The notes: generated from the letters alone by a model not told the origin. A stretch of DNA of 41,918 bases from Prolixibacteraceae bacterium UBA6029 (GCA_002429385.1 DIZL01000054.1:3071-44988); one strand, 5' to 3'; numbered from the stretch's first letter, positions 1 to 8,880 are shown. A program made the numbers and translations.

Positions 1-347
1 AGGGAGAAAGGAGAAGGGAGAAGGGGCGATGGGGAGAAAAGGGGAGATGCGAATTATTGTTTTTTGAGAAAACCTTATGTTTTGTCTTTTAACCTTAGTA
101 GCGCAAGGATTAACCCATGAACCTAAACCTTATTAACCTTATCTTAATGAAAAAAAAGAGAGGGAGATGGGGAGAAAAGGGAGAACGGAGAAGGGACGAA
201 GGAACGATGGGGAGAAAAGGGAAAAGGAAAATAGGAGGAGGTGCTGAAATGATCCCGATCCCGATAGCTATCGGGACCATCAGGACAGCATAACGGGACA
301 GAGGAAATGAGGAGGGTGAATTGAAAACATTAAAAAAGTAATCAGAT
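1..347. repeat. Purine-rich intergenic repeat tract
   Basis: This stretch holds no convincing gene. It is dominated by G/A-rich text on the plus strand (about 1-55 and 155-240) built from variants of GGGAGAAAAGGG, with one longer phrase, CGATGGGGAGAAAAGGG, present in both parts. A short antisense reading frame across it is low-complexity and not credible. Similar purine tracts follow the OmpA-family gene at 3416-3476, so this is a dispersed intergenic repeat type rather than a one-off. Confidence 0.6.
259..276. repeat. 18-bp perfect palindrome
   Basis: The sequence TCCCGATAGCTATCGGGA is a perfect palindrome lying about 70 bp upstream of the PorP/SprF-like gene. It could act as a protein-binding site or as a hairpin in RNA. 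From memory, closely similar palindromes recur many times in Bacteroidota genomes. Only one copy was noticed here, so its role cannot be judged from this window. Confidence 0.6.
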
Positions 348-1313
348 TTGAAGTTGAACATACAAAATTATATTGACCCTTTGAGAAAACTGTTTCTCCA
401 GGTAATTCCAGTGACACTGCTGATCTTTTGTGCCGGGACATCCCTGGCACAGCAGGATCCTATGTACACGCAGTATATGGACAATATGTTGACGATAAAT
501 CCTGCCTATGCCGGTTCAAAAGATCTGCTTACGATGATGGTTATTTCACGAAACCAATGGGTATCCATACCAGGCGCTCCGGTTACCCGTACCTTTGAGA
601 TGCATTCACCGGTTACAGGAACCAATACGGGTCTTGGGTTATCGGTTCTCAATGATCAGATCGGTCCGATAAAACAGACCGGGGTGTATTTTGACTATTC
701 CTATACCTTGAAATTCAGCAACCGGCGCAACCTGGCCCTTGGGTTAAAAGCAGGGGTTAACTTCTATGAGGCAGGCCTTGCCAATCTTACGACCAATGAT
801 CCGAATGATCCTGTCTTTGCAAATGACATCACCCGGAGTTTTTTACCAAACTTTGGCGTGGGGGCGTTCTTTCATACCGACCGTTATTATCTTGGGTTGT
901 CAATTCCTAAACTTATTGAAAATGACATCAATAAAAGCGGCTCCTCTGTTCAGAATATCACCAAGGAACAAATGCAAATATTTATTATAGCTGGTTATGT
1001 ATTTGATGTAAATAGAATTGTTAAATTTAAGCCATCCATTCTGACTAAATTCGTTATAAATTCACCTGTTTCAGTCAATATGGACGGAACGTTTTTATTT
1101 TATGACAGACTTTGGCTGGGCGCCATGTACAGAGTAGGAGATTCATTTGGGGGATTATTTCAGATTCAGGCTACCAATCAGTTAAAAATCGGATATTCTT
1201 ACGATTTGCCAATTAACCGTTTTGGTTCTTACAGCAGCGGCACGCATGAGATTATGATTTCATACGATTTCAACCTGGGTACCGGCAAGGTTAGATCACC
1301 ACGGTATTTCTAA
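348..1313 (+). CDS. PorP/SprF family type IX secretion-associated membrane protein
   Basis: This 321-residue protein has an N-terminal signal segment (hydrophobic core about residues 15-34, likely cleavage after SLA before QQDP) followed by the hallmark opening of the PorP/SprF family: QDPMYTQYMDNMLTINPAYAG. The rest is rich in alternating aromatic and small residues, as expected for an outer-membrane beta-barrel, and ends in an aromatic residue. Family members sit in the outer membrane and work with T9SS or in attaching surface adhesins. The start is a TTG (348); no ATG gives a usable signal peptide, and a GTG further in would leave too short an n-region, so the start is not certain. The OmpA/PD40 gene follows 92 bp downstream, a pairing common next to large adhesin genes; any such adhesin would lie left of the window. 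Confidence 0.85.
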   Translation: MKLNIQNYIDPLRKLFLQVIPVTLLIFCAGTSLAQQDPMYTQYMDNMLTINPAYAGSKDLLTMMVISRNQWVSIPGAPVTRTFEMHSPVTGTNTGLGLSVLNDQIGPIKQTGVYFDYSYTLKFSNRRNLALGLKAGVNFYEAGLANLTTNDPNDPVFANDITRSFLPNFGVGAFFHTDRYYLGLSIPKLIENDINKSGSSVQNITKEQMQIFIIAGYVFDVNRIVKFKPSILTKFVINSPVSVNMDGTFLFYDRLWLGAMYRVGDSFGGLFQIQATNQLKIGYSYDLPINRFGSYSSGTHEIMISYDFNLGTGKVRSPRYF

Positions 1314-1315
1314 TG

Positions 1316-1391
1316 AAACTTGAAACTTGAAACTGAAACTGAAACTGAAACCTGGAACCTGAAACTTGAAACCAGGAACTTGAAACTGAAA
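1316..1391. repeat. Short tandem/dispersed repeat (GAAACTTGAAACTG type)
   Basis: The spacer between the two envelope genes is almost entirely made of variants of GAAACTTGAAACTG and CCTGGAACCTGAAAC. The same words occur in reverse complement at 13432-13464 between two glycoside hydrolase genes. This looks like a family of dispersed intergenic repeats. No promoter or terminator can be read in it. Confidence 0.7.
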
Positions 1392-1405
1392 TTAAAAATA
1401 TGTGA

Positions 1406-3415
1406 ATGGCAAGAATTTCATACATATTATTGTGCTGTATGATTCTGGGCTTCTTGTATCCGCTTCAGGGCTTCAGTCAGAAGCTCACCACCAAACTTGC
1501 GGACAAAAGCTTCGATGAATTTGCCTATGTTGAAGCCATTGGTTTGTATGAATATGCCTATAAGAAAGATACCACAGACAATTACATCGTAAAGAGGCTG
1601 GCCGATGCCAACAGGAACATCGGGAATACCGAGGAGGTTGAACGCTGGCTAAAAAAATTGATCGACCGGAAGGTAGAAAAACCGGAAGATATTTTCGATT
1701 ACTCACAGGCCTTGAAGAGCAACGGGAAGTACCTGCTGGCCGAGCAATGGCTGAAGGAATACTCTGATCTGCGGCCTGAAGACGGACGGGTAAATATCCA
1801 GGTTTCACTTCTCGAATACATCCATTTCCTGATGCGCGACTCGCTGAACTATGAAGTGAGAAACATGGCCATCAATACCAAAGGTTCTGAAATGGGACCT
1901 GCGTTTTACAAGGATCAGCTTATTTTATCATCCACTTCACTGGGTATAAGTTCAGGCGCCAATTATAAATGGAATGAATTGCCTTATCTGCATTTGTTTA
2001 CCACAAAAATTGATGGTTACGGCAATTTATCCTCTCCCGAGCCCTTTGCCCCAAAATTAAAGACAGCTTATCATGACGGGCCGGTCTCGTTTGATCAAAA
2101 AAGGGGTATCATTTATTTAACACGTAACAATTTTGTAAGGGGGAAAACCTCCAAAAGCAAGGAAGGGGTCGTAAACCTGAAGATTTTCACTGGAAAGCTT
2201 GAAAACGGTGAATGGAAACTAAGCGGTAATTTCAAATTCAACAGCGATGAATACTCTGTGGGCCATCCCTCGATCGACAAAGAGGGAACGGTGCTGTATT
2301 TTGCTTCTGATATGCCGGGCGGTTATGGCAAATCAGACCTCTATTTTAGTGTGTTTTCGAATGGACAGTGGAGTAAACCGTTCAACCTTGGTCCGAAGAT
2401 CAATACCGAAGGCAATGAGTTTTTCCCTTTCATAAGTAATGACGGGGTGCTTTATTTTGCCAGTGACGGACATGGAGGCCTGGGAGGATTGGATATTTAT
2501 TTCTCTGTTCCTGAACGGGGAGTTTTCAATAGTATCCAGAATATGGGTTACCCGGTTAATTCGGCAAAAGACGATTTTGGCCTTGTACTCGACTCAACGG
2601 GGATGAAAGGCTATTTCGCGTCAAACAGGCCCGGGGGAAAGGGCAATGACGATATCTACTTTGTTAAAATCAAGCGGGTACCGGTAATCATCAGGGGAGT
2701 TGTAAAGGATCGCGACACTAAAAATGTCCTCACCGATGCGGCAGTTACTGTGTTTGATGAAAACGGGAAATCGATCTTATCCAGCATCACCCGTAACGAT
2801 GGACAGTTTGAATTTGAGGTAAACAAGGGACAGCAATATACTATCAAGGTAAACAAGGAATTATATTCGGAGAGCGAAAAACCCTTTGTCACTGCCTCTC
2901 TTCGGCCAAATGATGAAGTATTTTCGGAGATCTTCCTCGAACAAAAAATAGAGAAAACTGTCGATAATTCTCCGGCGCCAAAGAATATGGAGGAAGAAGA
3001 TGGTCTGCCTTTACAGGTGATTGCCATTGAATACATTAATTACGATCTCGATAAATCGGATGTAACATCAGAAACTGAGGGCGTTCTCGATAAACTGGTT
3101 ACACTGATGAAGCAGTTCCCTGATCTTGAAATCAGGATAGAATCACATACCGACTCACGTGGAAGCGATGATTACAACATGTTGCTTTCGAAAAAGCGTG
3201 CCCGTTCATCTTTCGATTACCTGGTCTCAAAAGGTATTGATCCAAATCGAATGCTTTACCATGGCTATGGAGAGACACGCCTGCTGAACCGATGCGCGAA
3301 CGGTGTGATTTGTTCGGAAGAAGAACACGAAGTAAACCGCCGATCGATTGTGAAAGTGGTACGAAAAGGGGTGTATAAGGAAAAGCGCGACCAGAAAAGC
3401 ATATACTATTTTTAG
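1406..3415 (+). CDS. OmpA family protein with TPR-like, PD40 propeller and carboxypeptidase-regulatory-like domains
   Basis: This 669-residue envelope protein starts with a signal peptide (to about residue 24, GFSQ). Next come a helical TPR-like segment (about 30-130), PD40/WD40-like beta-propeller repeats (about 150-430; repeated ILYFASD..GG.G..DIY words), a carboxypeptidase-regulatory-like Ig fold (about 435-520) and a C-terminal OmpA domain (about 545-660). The OmpA peptidoglycan-binding signature is visible as ESHTDSRGSDDYNMLLSKKR followed by ARS and a GYGE turn. The domain order resembles T9SS PorE-type proteins, but no lipobox is present, so it is not named PorE. It probably links the outer-membrane PorP/SprF-like partner encoded just upstream to peptidoglycan. 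The ATG at 1406 directly gives the signal peptide. Specific function is unknown. Confidence 0.85.
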   Translation: MARISYILLCCMILGFLYPLQGFSQKLTTKLADKSFDEFAYVEAIGLYEYAYKKDTTDNYIVKRLADANRNIGNTEEVERWLKKLIDRKVEKPEDIFDYSQALKSNGKYLLAEQWLKEYSDLRPEDGRVNIQVSLLEYIHFLMRDSLNYEVRNMAINTKGSEMGPAFYKDQLILSSTSLGISSGANYKWNELPYLHLFTTKIDGYGNLSSPEPFAPKLKTAYHDGPVSFDQKRGIIYLTRNNFVRGKTSKSKEGVVNLKIFTGKLENGEWKLSGNFKFNSDEYSVGHPSIDKEGTVLYFASDMPGGYGKSDLYFSVFSNGQWSKPFNLGPKINTEGNEFFPFISNDGVLYFASDGHGGLGGLDIYFSVPERGVFNSIQNMGYPVNSAKDDFGLVLDSTGMKGYFASNRPGGKGNDDIYFVKIKRVPVIIRGVVKDRDTKNVLTDAAVTVFDENGKSILSSITRNDGQFEFEVNKGQQYTIKVNKELYSESEKPFVTASLRPNDEVFSEIFLEQKIEKTVDNSPAPKNMEEEDGLPLQVIAIEYINYDLDKSDVTSETEGVLDKLVTLMKQFPDLEIRIESHTDSRGSDDYNMLLSKKRARSSFDYLVSKGIDPNRMLYHGYGETRLLNRCANGVICSEEEHEVNRRSIVKVVRKGVYKEKRDQKSIYYF

Positions 3416-3476
3416 GAAAAGGGAAAAGGGAAAAGGGAAAAGGGAGAAAGGGAGAAAGGAAAAGGAAAAGTACTTT
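3416..3476. repeat. Purine-rich repeat after the OmpA-family gene
   Basis: Several direct copies of AAAAGGG followed by GAGAAAGG-type words start immediately after the stop codon. They resemble the tract at 1-240. The next stretch (3477-3712) contains nothing recognisable. No hairpin terminator is seen for the upstream gene pair. Confidence 0.55.
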
Positions 3477-3723
3477 CCCATTTCTAAAGTTGAAAGATGA
3501 GGATAATTTGGAATTCAAAACCGGGCATGATTAATATTTTAATCAGCTCCCTGGAAGTAATCAAGGGCAACTTGGACATATAATCAAATAGATATTTCCC
3601 TGCTCAATTATGATATTAAAGGTTTTATTCAACATTAGCATGCTATTTATTAATTATCTCCAAAATTAGGCATTTCTAATTCATTTACAATATCAATAAC
3701 TCTGACACATTCTATTTGAAAAG

Positions 3724-3804
3724 GCAGAACGTGCGGAACGTGCGGAAGTTGCGGAAGTTGCGGAAGTTGCGGAAGTTGCGGAAGTTGCGGAAGTTGCGGA
3801 AATG
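3724..3804 (+). repeat. 9-nt tandem repeat ladder (copy 1)
   Basis: Nine consecutive 9-nt units: GCAGAACGT, GCGGAACGT, six exact GCGGAAGTT units, then GCGGAAATG. The hairpin begins at the very next base. The matching zone in copy 2 has the same periodicity and almost the same length but more diverged units. Confidence 0.85.
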
Positions 3805-3845
3805 GTTTACAGATCGGGTGACTCGCAGTCACCCGATCTGTAAAC
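3805..3845 (+). repeat. 19-bp perfect hairpin (copy 1)
   Basis: The 5' arm GTTTACAGATCGGGTGACT (3805-3823) pairs perfectly with 3827-3845 around a CGC loop. No T-run follows directly, so it is not a simple intrinsic terminator. In copy 2 the arms differ but pairing is kept. Confidence 0.9.
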
Positions 3846-3978
3846 GCCACTACGCAAAATGTGATGTATGGACACAAAATTCACCAATATCTTTTTTTGT
3901 AGTGCTTTCGTATTTATATTTATGGAATAAATGTCGAATAAGGGTATACACACGAAAAGGCCAAAGAGAAAGAGTTTA

Positions 3979-4293
3979 GGAGGGGATAATAACACCTCCG
4001 GGAGGATAGTTATTGAGGCAAAGTTCTGAAATGTTTAAAGTGATTTCCCAGACCAACTGATAGGATGACCATTCTCTGAGGATATGTTTTCAAATATTAA
4101 AAACTGAAATGGAATCTTAATTATAATAATTAGTTTTACAGCACAGACCAGCGCAGAGACGTGTTTTCTCATCTAAATCATTGAAAGATTCAGGAGAAAA
4201 AGTATAGTGATGTGCTTCAACTTCTGACAGGTGTGTCGTCGGAAGATATTTACTGAAAACCAAAACCACTGGTATAGACTAAATCTATTCAAA
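3979..4293. other. Intergenic region upstream of the beta-helix gene
   Basis: About 315 bp with no recognisable gene. A small imperfect inverted repeat (AATAAC...GTTATT enclosing CCTCC/GGAGG) lies near 3988-4014, just beyond the dispersed element. The promoter of the downstream beta-helix/fucosidase pair should lie here, but no convincing TTG-N19-TAnnTTTG match was found. Confidence 0.4.
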
Positions 4294-6357
4294 ATGAGAA
4301 GTATCCTATTTCTGTTGCTTTTTGCACTGACTCAATGGGTAAATGCGCAGTCTTTAACAATTTACGTTTCACCCACAGGAAATGATCAAAACACCGGAAA
4401 GTCTGCTGACGTTCCATTGGCTACCCTGCAAAAAGCCCTCGACAATTGGGCTGTCCTAAAGAAATCAGGACAAACAGTTTCGGAGGCGATCATTTTGTTG
4501 GCTGGCGGAACCTATCCTGTTTCAGAAGCTGTAAAAATAACATCGGAAAATGGAGGATCTGAACATGGATCGCTGACCATTCGCTCGATGGAAAACCAAA
4601 GGGCTGTTATTGACGGATCAAAGAAAATATCCGGTTGGAAAAAATACAAGAATAACATTTGGATGGCGCCTGTTCCTGAAGCAAAAGATGGAAGGTGGCT
4701 CTTTAATCAATTGTATATAAACGGCGAACAAAAAACGCTGGCACGCTTTCCGAACCAGGGTTTTTATACCGTGGCAGGATTCCCTGACGGAGGTGCGGAA
4801 ATTGATTATCACAAGGCTTGCAAACGATTTCAGTTCAAAGCGGGCGACCTCAATCCAAAATGGAAGAATATCAAAGATGTACGGGTGATTGTTTACCACT
4901 TTTGGACTGACACACACCTGGTAATCGATACCATTGATGCAACAACGAATATCGTTACCTTCAAACATGAGGCCAACAAACGTTTTACAGACGATTTCAG
5001 CAATGAAGGGGCGCGGTATATTGTAGAGAATGTTTTCGAAGGTATGGATAGTCCCGGAGAATGGTTTCTTGATCGTCACAAGGGTATGGTTTATTATATC
5101 CCTATGCCCGGTGAGAAAATGGAAACTGCCGAAGTCCTTGCTCCGGTATGTGCGGAATTTATCCGTTTCGAAGGCGATCCATTGGCAAAACGGGTTGAGA
5201 ATATAACGGTTGAAAACATCGATTTTGAATACAGCAACTTCATTCTGCCTGAAAACGACGCCAACGATCACCAGGGAAGCGTTACCGTTCCTGCGTCTGT
5301 GACTGCAATAGGTGCTGCCAACATCAGCCTCAGAGGCTGCACGTTTAAGAATCTGGGTAATTTTGCCTTCGATATTCAGAAGGGGTGCTCCAATATCAAT
5401 GTTGTTCGGAATAAACTGGAACATCTGGCTGCAGGCGCATTTAAAATTAACGGTGGAACGGAAAAGGATCACCCGCTGGAGAGAACCAGAAATATTATCA
5501 TTGCCGATAATGAAATCCTGCATTACGGTGAAAAATATCCCTCAGCGGTTGGAATCCTTTTGATGAATGCTGAAGGCTGCTACATTGGTCATAACCATAT
5601 TTTCGACGGATGGTACACTGGCATTTCAGTTGGCTGGCAGTGGGGATATCAGCGAAGCGTGAGCCGCGACAACATCATCGAATTCAATCATATCCATCGG
5701 ATCGGGCAGGGACTATTATCCGACATGGGCGGTATTTATACCCTTGGCGTGTCACCGGGAACTATCATCAGGAATAACCTCATTCATGATGTGGAGTCAA
5801 ATAAATACGGTGGCTGGGGAATTTATAACGACGAAGGTTCAACCCATATCCTGATTGAAAATAACATAGTGTACAACACGAAATATGCTGCCTACAACAT
5901 TCATTATGCCAAGGAATTGACTGTCAGAAACAATATTTTCGCACTGGGTCGGCTTGAAGTATTGAACCGTGGAAGACAGGAGCCACACAACAGTGTTTAT
6001 TTTGAAAACAACATCGTGTACTGGAATTCAGTAAAAGATCCTTTTACAGGAAACTGGAAAGATCAGCCCTATGTTTTTCATCAGAATCCAAACATCGGAA
6101 CCCAACCAACTTATACCGACACGTTCGATTCAGACTACAACCTCTACTTCGATCCCTCGCAAGCACTCTCAAGTCTTCGTTTTAACGGGTTCACCTGGGA
6201 TGAATGGCATCAAAAAGGGAAAGATATTCATTCAGTTTATGCCGACCCAATGTTTGTTAATGCAACGAACTATGATTTCAGGCTTTTACCTGAATCCCCG
6301 GCATTTAAGCTGGGTTTTAAAGCTATAGATATGACTGATGTCGGACCAAGAAAATGA
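4294..6357 (+). CDS. Right-handed parallel beta-helix protein, GH141-like glycoside hydrolase
   Basis: A 687-residue secreted protein when started at the ATG at 4294, which directly gives a signal peptide ending WVNA/QS. An upstream GTG at 4231 would add 21 residues before the signal peptide and is unlikely. The opening LTIYVSPTGNDQNTGKSADV with PLATLQKAL is typical of secreted parallel beta-helix carbohydrate-active proteins. The middle and C-terminal parts carry many N-rich beta-helix rungs (for example IIRNNLIHDV and ILIENNIVYN). The segment MDSPGEWFLDRHKGMVYYIP and the later DMGGIYTLGVSPGT fit family GH141, whose characterised members include an alpha-L-fucosidase acting on rhamnogalacturonan-II and a xylanase. 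The GH29 fucosidase gene follows at once, supporting a role in fucosylated plant polysaccharide breakdown. GH141 is a motif-based inference; a polysaccharide lyase or other beta-helix enzyme cannot be excluded. Confidence 0.7.
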   Translation: MRSILFLLLFALTQWVNAQSLTIYVSPTGNDQNTGKSADVPLATLQKALDNWAVLKKSGQTVSEAIILLAGGTYPVSEAVKITSENGGSEHGSLTIRSMENQRAVIDGSKKISGWKKYKNNIWMAPVPEAKDGRWLFNQLYINGEQKTLARFPNQGFYTVAGFPDGGAEIDYHKACKRFQFKAGDLNPKWKNIKDVRVIVYHFWTDTHLVIDTIDATTNIVTFKHEANKRFTDDFSNEGARYIVENVFEGMDSPGEWFLDRHKGMVYYIPMPGEKMETAEVLAPVCAEFIRFEGDPLAKRVENITVENIDFEYSNFILPENDANDHQGSVTVPASVTAIGAANISLRGCTFKNLGNFAFDIQKGCSNINVVRNKLEHLAAGAFKINGGTEKDHPLERTRNIIIADNEILHYGEKYPSAVGILLMNAEGCYIGHNHIFDGWYTGISVGWQWGYQRSVSRDNIIEFNHIHRIGQGLLSDMGGIYTLGVSPGTIIRNNLIHDVESNKYGGWGIYNDEGSTHILIENNIVYNTKYAAYNIHYAKELTVRNNIFALGRLEVLNRGRQEPHNSVYFENNIVYWNSVKDPFTGNWKDQPYVFHQNPNIGTQPTYTDTFDSDYNLYFDPSQALSSLRFNGFTWDEWHQKGKDIHSVYADPMFVNATNYDFRLLPESPAFKLGFKAIDMTDVGPRK

Positions 6358-6386
6358 GAGTAATTCTAATAAATAACCATAAAATC

Positions 6387-7760
6387 ATGAAAAATTCAAT
6401 TATTCTATTCCTGATGTGGCTGACGCTTTCGATGGGCCAATTACCAGCACAGGAAGCACCTTCCAAAGAATACCAGGACAATTACAAAAAAGTAATGGAA
6501 CGCACCCAATGGTGGAGAGAAGCACGTTTTGGAATGTTTATCCATTTTGGCGCCTATGCCGTTCCGGCAAGGGGTGAATGGGTGAAATCGAACGAACGAT
6601 TGACCACCGGACAGTATCAGAAGTATGTCGATGAGTTTAATCCTAAGGATTTTGATGCCAAAGTATGGGCTAAAACGGCTAAAGCCGCAGGGATGAAATA
6701 CGCGGTTCTCACTGCCAAGCATCACGATGGTTTTTGCATGTTCGACAGTAAGCTGACCGATTACAAACTCAGCAAGAACTTTGGAGGACGTGACCTTGTG
6801 CGTGAATTTCTTGATGCTTTCCGTGCCGAGGGAATTAAAGTCGGACTTTATTATTCGCTCATCGACTGGCACCATCCCGATTATCCCAATGTTGGCAACC
6901 ATCCGCAACGCGATGATAAAGAATATGCCAAACGGACTTTCAACTGGGATAATTACCTGAAATACATGCACGGACAGGTAGAAGAGTTGGTTAAAAACTA
7001 CGGAAAACTGGATATCATGTGGTTCGATTATTCGTTCGACGATTACAGCGGTGAAAAATGGGGAGCCACCGAACTGGTTTCGATGATCCGCAAAAGCCAG
7101 CCTGACATTATTCTAGACAACCGACTGACTGTCAACGAAGGCACCTCATCCAAACAACGTATGCTGAAACCCATCGGAGATTTTGAAAGTCCTGAGCAGG
7201 GAATTCCTGATGCACCACTGATTGACAAATACAACAATCCGCTTCCCTGGGAAACCTGCCTGACATTGAATGGAGGTTGGGGCTACACCGAACAGGATCA
7301 CAATTGGAAATCTCCTGAACTGATTGTTCAAACTCTGGTGAATTGCGTGAGCAAAAACGGCAATCTTTTATTGAATGTTGGCCCGGATGCCCGTGGAAAA
7401 ATTCCACAGGAAAGCGTGGATATTCTTGCTGAAGTTGGTAAATGGATGGATATAAATGGCGAGAGCGTTTATGGCTGCGGAGCGACTAATCTGGCAAAAC
7501 CTGATTGGGGGCGCTATACTCGAAAAGGAAGTACGATTTATGCACATTGGATGAATCCAAACCTGGGTCAATTGAACACAAAAGGAATTGACGGCGATCA
7601 GGTGAAGAACATTTATCTGCTGAAATCAGGTGGGGAGTTGTCGTATCAGAAAGCATGGTGGGGAAATAATGAACCCGGAAACCTGTTTATTACCGTAGGG
7701 ACCTCACCTCAGAAACCAGTGGAATACGACACCGTGATAAAAATTGAAATGAAGAAATAG
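6387..7760 (+). CDS. Alpha-L-fucosidase (GH29), secreted
   Basis: This 457-residue protein hydrolyses terminal alpha-L-fucose by a retaining mechanism. Family signatures are WWREARFGMFIHFGAYAVPA near residue 42, AVLTAKHHDGF (about 106-116), GLYYSLIDWHHPDYP, and DIMWFDYSFDD with the likely nucleophile Asp214; NLLLNVGPDARGKIP marks the end of the barrel. The ATG at 6387 gives a clean signal peptide ending LPAQ. A frame-compatible ATG at 6354 overlaps the preceding stop codon and adds 11 residues before the signal, so the later start is preferred. It is 29 bp behind the GH141-like gene and probably co-transcribed; a hairpin terminator follows at 7790. There is no C-terminal sorting domain, so it is probably periplasmic. 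Confidence 0.9.
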   Translation: MKNSIILFLMWLTLSMGQLPAQEAPSKEYQDNYKKVMERTQWWREARFGMFIHFGAYAVPARGEWVKSNERLTTGQYQKYVDEFNPKDFDAKVWAKTAKAAGMKYAVLTAKHHDGFCMFDSKLTDYKLSKNFGGRDLVREFLDAFRAEGIKVGLYYSLIDWHHPDYPNVGNHPQRDDKEYAKRTFNWDNYLKYMHGQVEELVKNYGKLDIMWFDYSFDDYSGEKWGATELVSMIRKSQPDIILDNRLTVNEGTSSKQRMLKPIGDFESPEQGIPDAPLIDKYNNPLPWETCLTLNGGWGYTEQDHNWKSPELIVQTLVNCVSKNGNLLLNVGPDARGKIPQESVDILAEVGKWMDINGESVYGCGATNLAKPDWGRYTRKGSTIYAHWMNPNLGQLNTKGIDGDQVKNIYLLKSGGELSYQKAWWGNNEPGNLFITVGTSPQKPVEYDTVIKIEMKK

Positions 7761-7789
7761 GGGTTGGTAAATCTGTCTGAAGAATATTG

Positions 7790-7822
7790 AATAGCCGCAG
7801 GAAAAGTCTGCGGCTATTTATT
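7790..7822. terminator. Hairpin terminator between convergent genes
   Basis: AATAGCCGCAG (7790-7800) pairs perfectly with CTGCGGCTATT (7808-7818) around a 7-nt loop, followed by TTATTATT on the plus strand. It lies 29 bp past the fucosidase stop and before the end of the convergent hydrolase gene, so it probably ends plus-strand transcription and may serve both directions. Confidence 0.8.
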
Positions 7823-7872
7823 ATTAGATGGGACTTCAAACGTATTGAATTCACTATTTCCTTTTCGGTCTT

Positions 7873-8880
7873 TTATTTCACTGCGTGCAGAAATTCATTA
7901 ATCGTAGAAATAAAAAGCGCTGGTTGATCCACAAAGGTCATGTGTCCGCTTTTCGGGAATATGACAAGTTTCGATCCCGCGATTTTACTTTGCATCTCCT
8001 GCGATAGGGAAGGGTCACATTCATCATTATCACCAACAGTAATAAGTGTTGGAACTTTAATCGTCGATAGCTTTTCGGTATATTCTGCCGATGAAAGGTT
8101 TCCGTCAATGACATACTCTCCATGAGAGCCCCACATCTCCCTGTATAGATCCCACGACATGATGCCATTGGCAACGGGATCATAGTTTGCATTCGGATGA
8201 TTGGCATAGAGGTAAGGGAAATAGCCTTCACCCCAGGCGGCAACCATATAATCAGCAGTGTACCTGCCTTTTTCATAGTCTTTGCCATGACCATACAATC
8301 CTTCTTTTTCCATCTTATCGATCCTTGCCCGCAGTTCGGGCTCCATCTTCTTCTTTATCTTTTCCAGGATCAGGTTCATTTTAGCAGTGCTGTGGAAAGT
8401 GCTGCACAGGATCAGGTGGGTCAGGTTTTCCTGGTATTTTAAGGCATACGCCTGGGCCAGCACTCCGCCAAAGGAATGTCCGAGGATACTTATCTTTCCC
8501 AGTCCCAGTGCCTGACGAACGGCTTCTACATCTTCCACCATGTTTTCGACTGTGTAGCCAGATGGATCTTCAAGCTTTTGCGAACGTCCCGAACCACGCT
8601 CATCAATAAAGATAAGCCGGTTGTTTTTAATCAGGGGCAGGAGGTATGGCAGAAAATAATCATGCGATGCACCCGGACCACCGTGTACAATCAAAAGGGG
8701 ATCTCCATGGCCGATGGCTTTGTAATAGATCATCACACGATTTGCTTCAACAAAACCTTCCTCCATAGGATAAACGTTTTGGGGATTGTTGTTGGTCGAA
8801 ATAATCCTGGCTGGTTGTTGATTACAACCAGCAATAAATAGTACAATGAAGAGGTATAGGCAGACACGGTTTAGTTTCAT
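7873..8880 (-). CDS. Alpha/beta hydrolase, proline iminopeptidase-like (peptidase S33), lipoprotein
   Basis: A 335-residue protein with a lipoprotein signal (hydrophobic core then IAGC, Cys about residue 19), so it should be anchored in the cell envelope. HGGPGASHDYF forms the oxyanion-hole region typical of proline iminopeptidases. GHSFGG carries the nucleophile Ser, DNDECDPS the probable catalytic Asp and SGHMTF the catalytic His. Proline iminopeptidases release N-terminal proline from peptides, but related S33-fold enzymes act on other small substrates, so the substrate is open. It converges on the fucosidase and shows no obvious link to the glycan genes. The ATG at 8880 is the only start giving the lipoprotein signal. 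Confidence 0.85.
   Translation of the reverse strand: MKLNRVCLYLFIVLFIAGCNQQPARIISTNNNPQNVYPMEEGFVEANRVMIYYKAIGHGDPLLIVHGGPGASHDYFLPYLLPLIKNNRLIFIDERGSGRSQKLEDPSGYTVENMVEDVEAVRQALGLGKISILGHSFGGVLAQAYALKYQENLTHLILCSTFHSTAKMNLILEKIKKKMEPELRARIDKMEKEGLYGHGKDYEKGRYTADYMVAAWGEGYFPYLYANHPNANYDPVANGIMSWDLYREMWGSHGEYVIDGNLSSAEYTEKLSTIKVPTLITVGDNDECDPSLSQEMQSKIAGSKLVIFPKSGHMTFVDQPALFISTINEFLHAVK

Larger units (their letters stand above)
3713..3978 (+). repeat. Dispersed ~265-bp structured element, copy 1
   Basis: This 266-bp unit recurs in the same orientation at 8960-9224. Both copies share four parts in order: a short lead ending GAAAAG; a ladder of nine 9-nt units (3724-3804); a 19-bp hairpin with a CGC loop (3805-3845); and a conserved 133-nt tail that aligns without gaps at about 87% identity by hand count. 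Outside these limits the two loci differ. It contains no gene: a reading frame through the 9-nt ladder gives only a low-complexity RKL repeat. The organisation suggests a small mobile element without its own transposase (REP- or MITE-like) or a structured non-coding RNA. Confidence 0.75.

Noticed and set aside
110..361. Antisense frame in the purine-rich tract (Phe/Pro/Leu-rich)
   Set aside because: It is the complement of a low-complexity repeat and overlaps the start of the PorP/SprF-like gene.
3724..3804. Possible CRISPR-like array
   Set aside because: Units are 9 nt with no spacers and no cas genes are nearby.
3805..3845. Hairpin as intrinsic terminator of the OmpA-family gene
   Set aside because: It lies 390 bp past the stop, lacks a T-run and is part of a dispersed element found elsewhere in a different gene context.
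3716..3979. 87-codon plus-strand frame with RKL repeats through the 9-nt ladder
   Set aside because: The repeat unit is a multiple of three, so the frame stays open by construction. The product is low-complexity, continues across a hairpin, and is not conserved in copy 2.
4618..5523. 301-codon antisense frame inside the beta-helix gene
   Set aside because: It lies opposite a well-supported gene, has no signal, domain or motif of its own, and is a by-product of codon usage.
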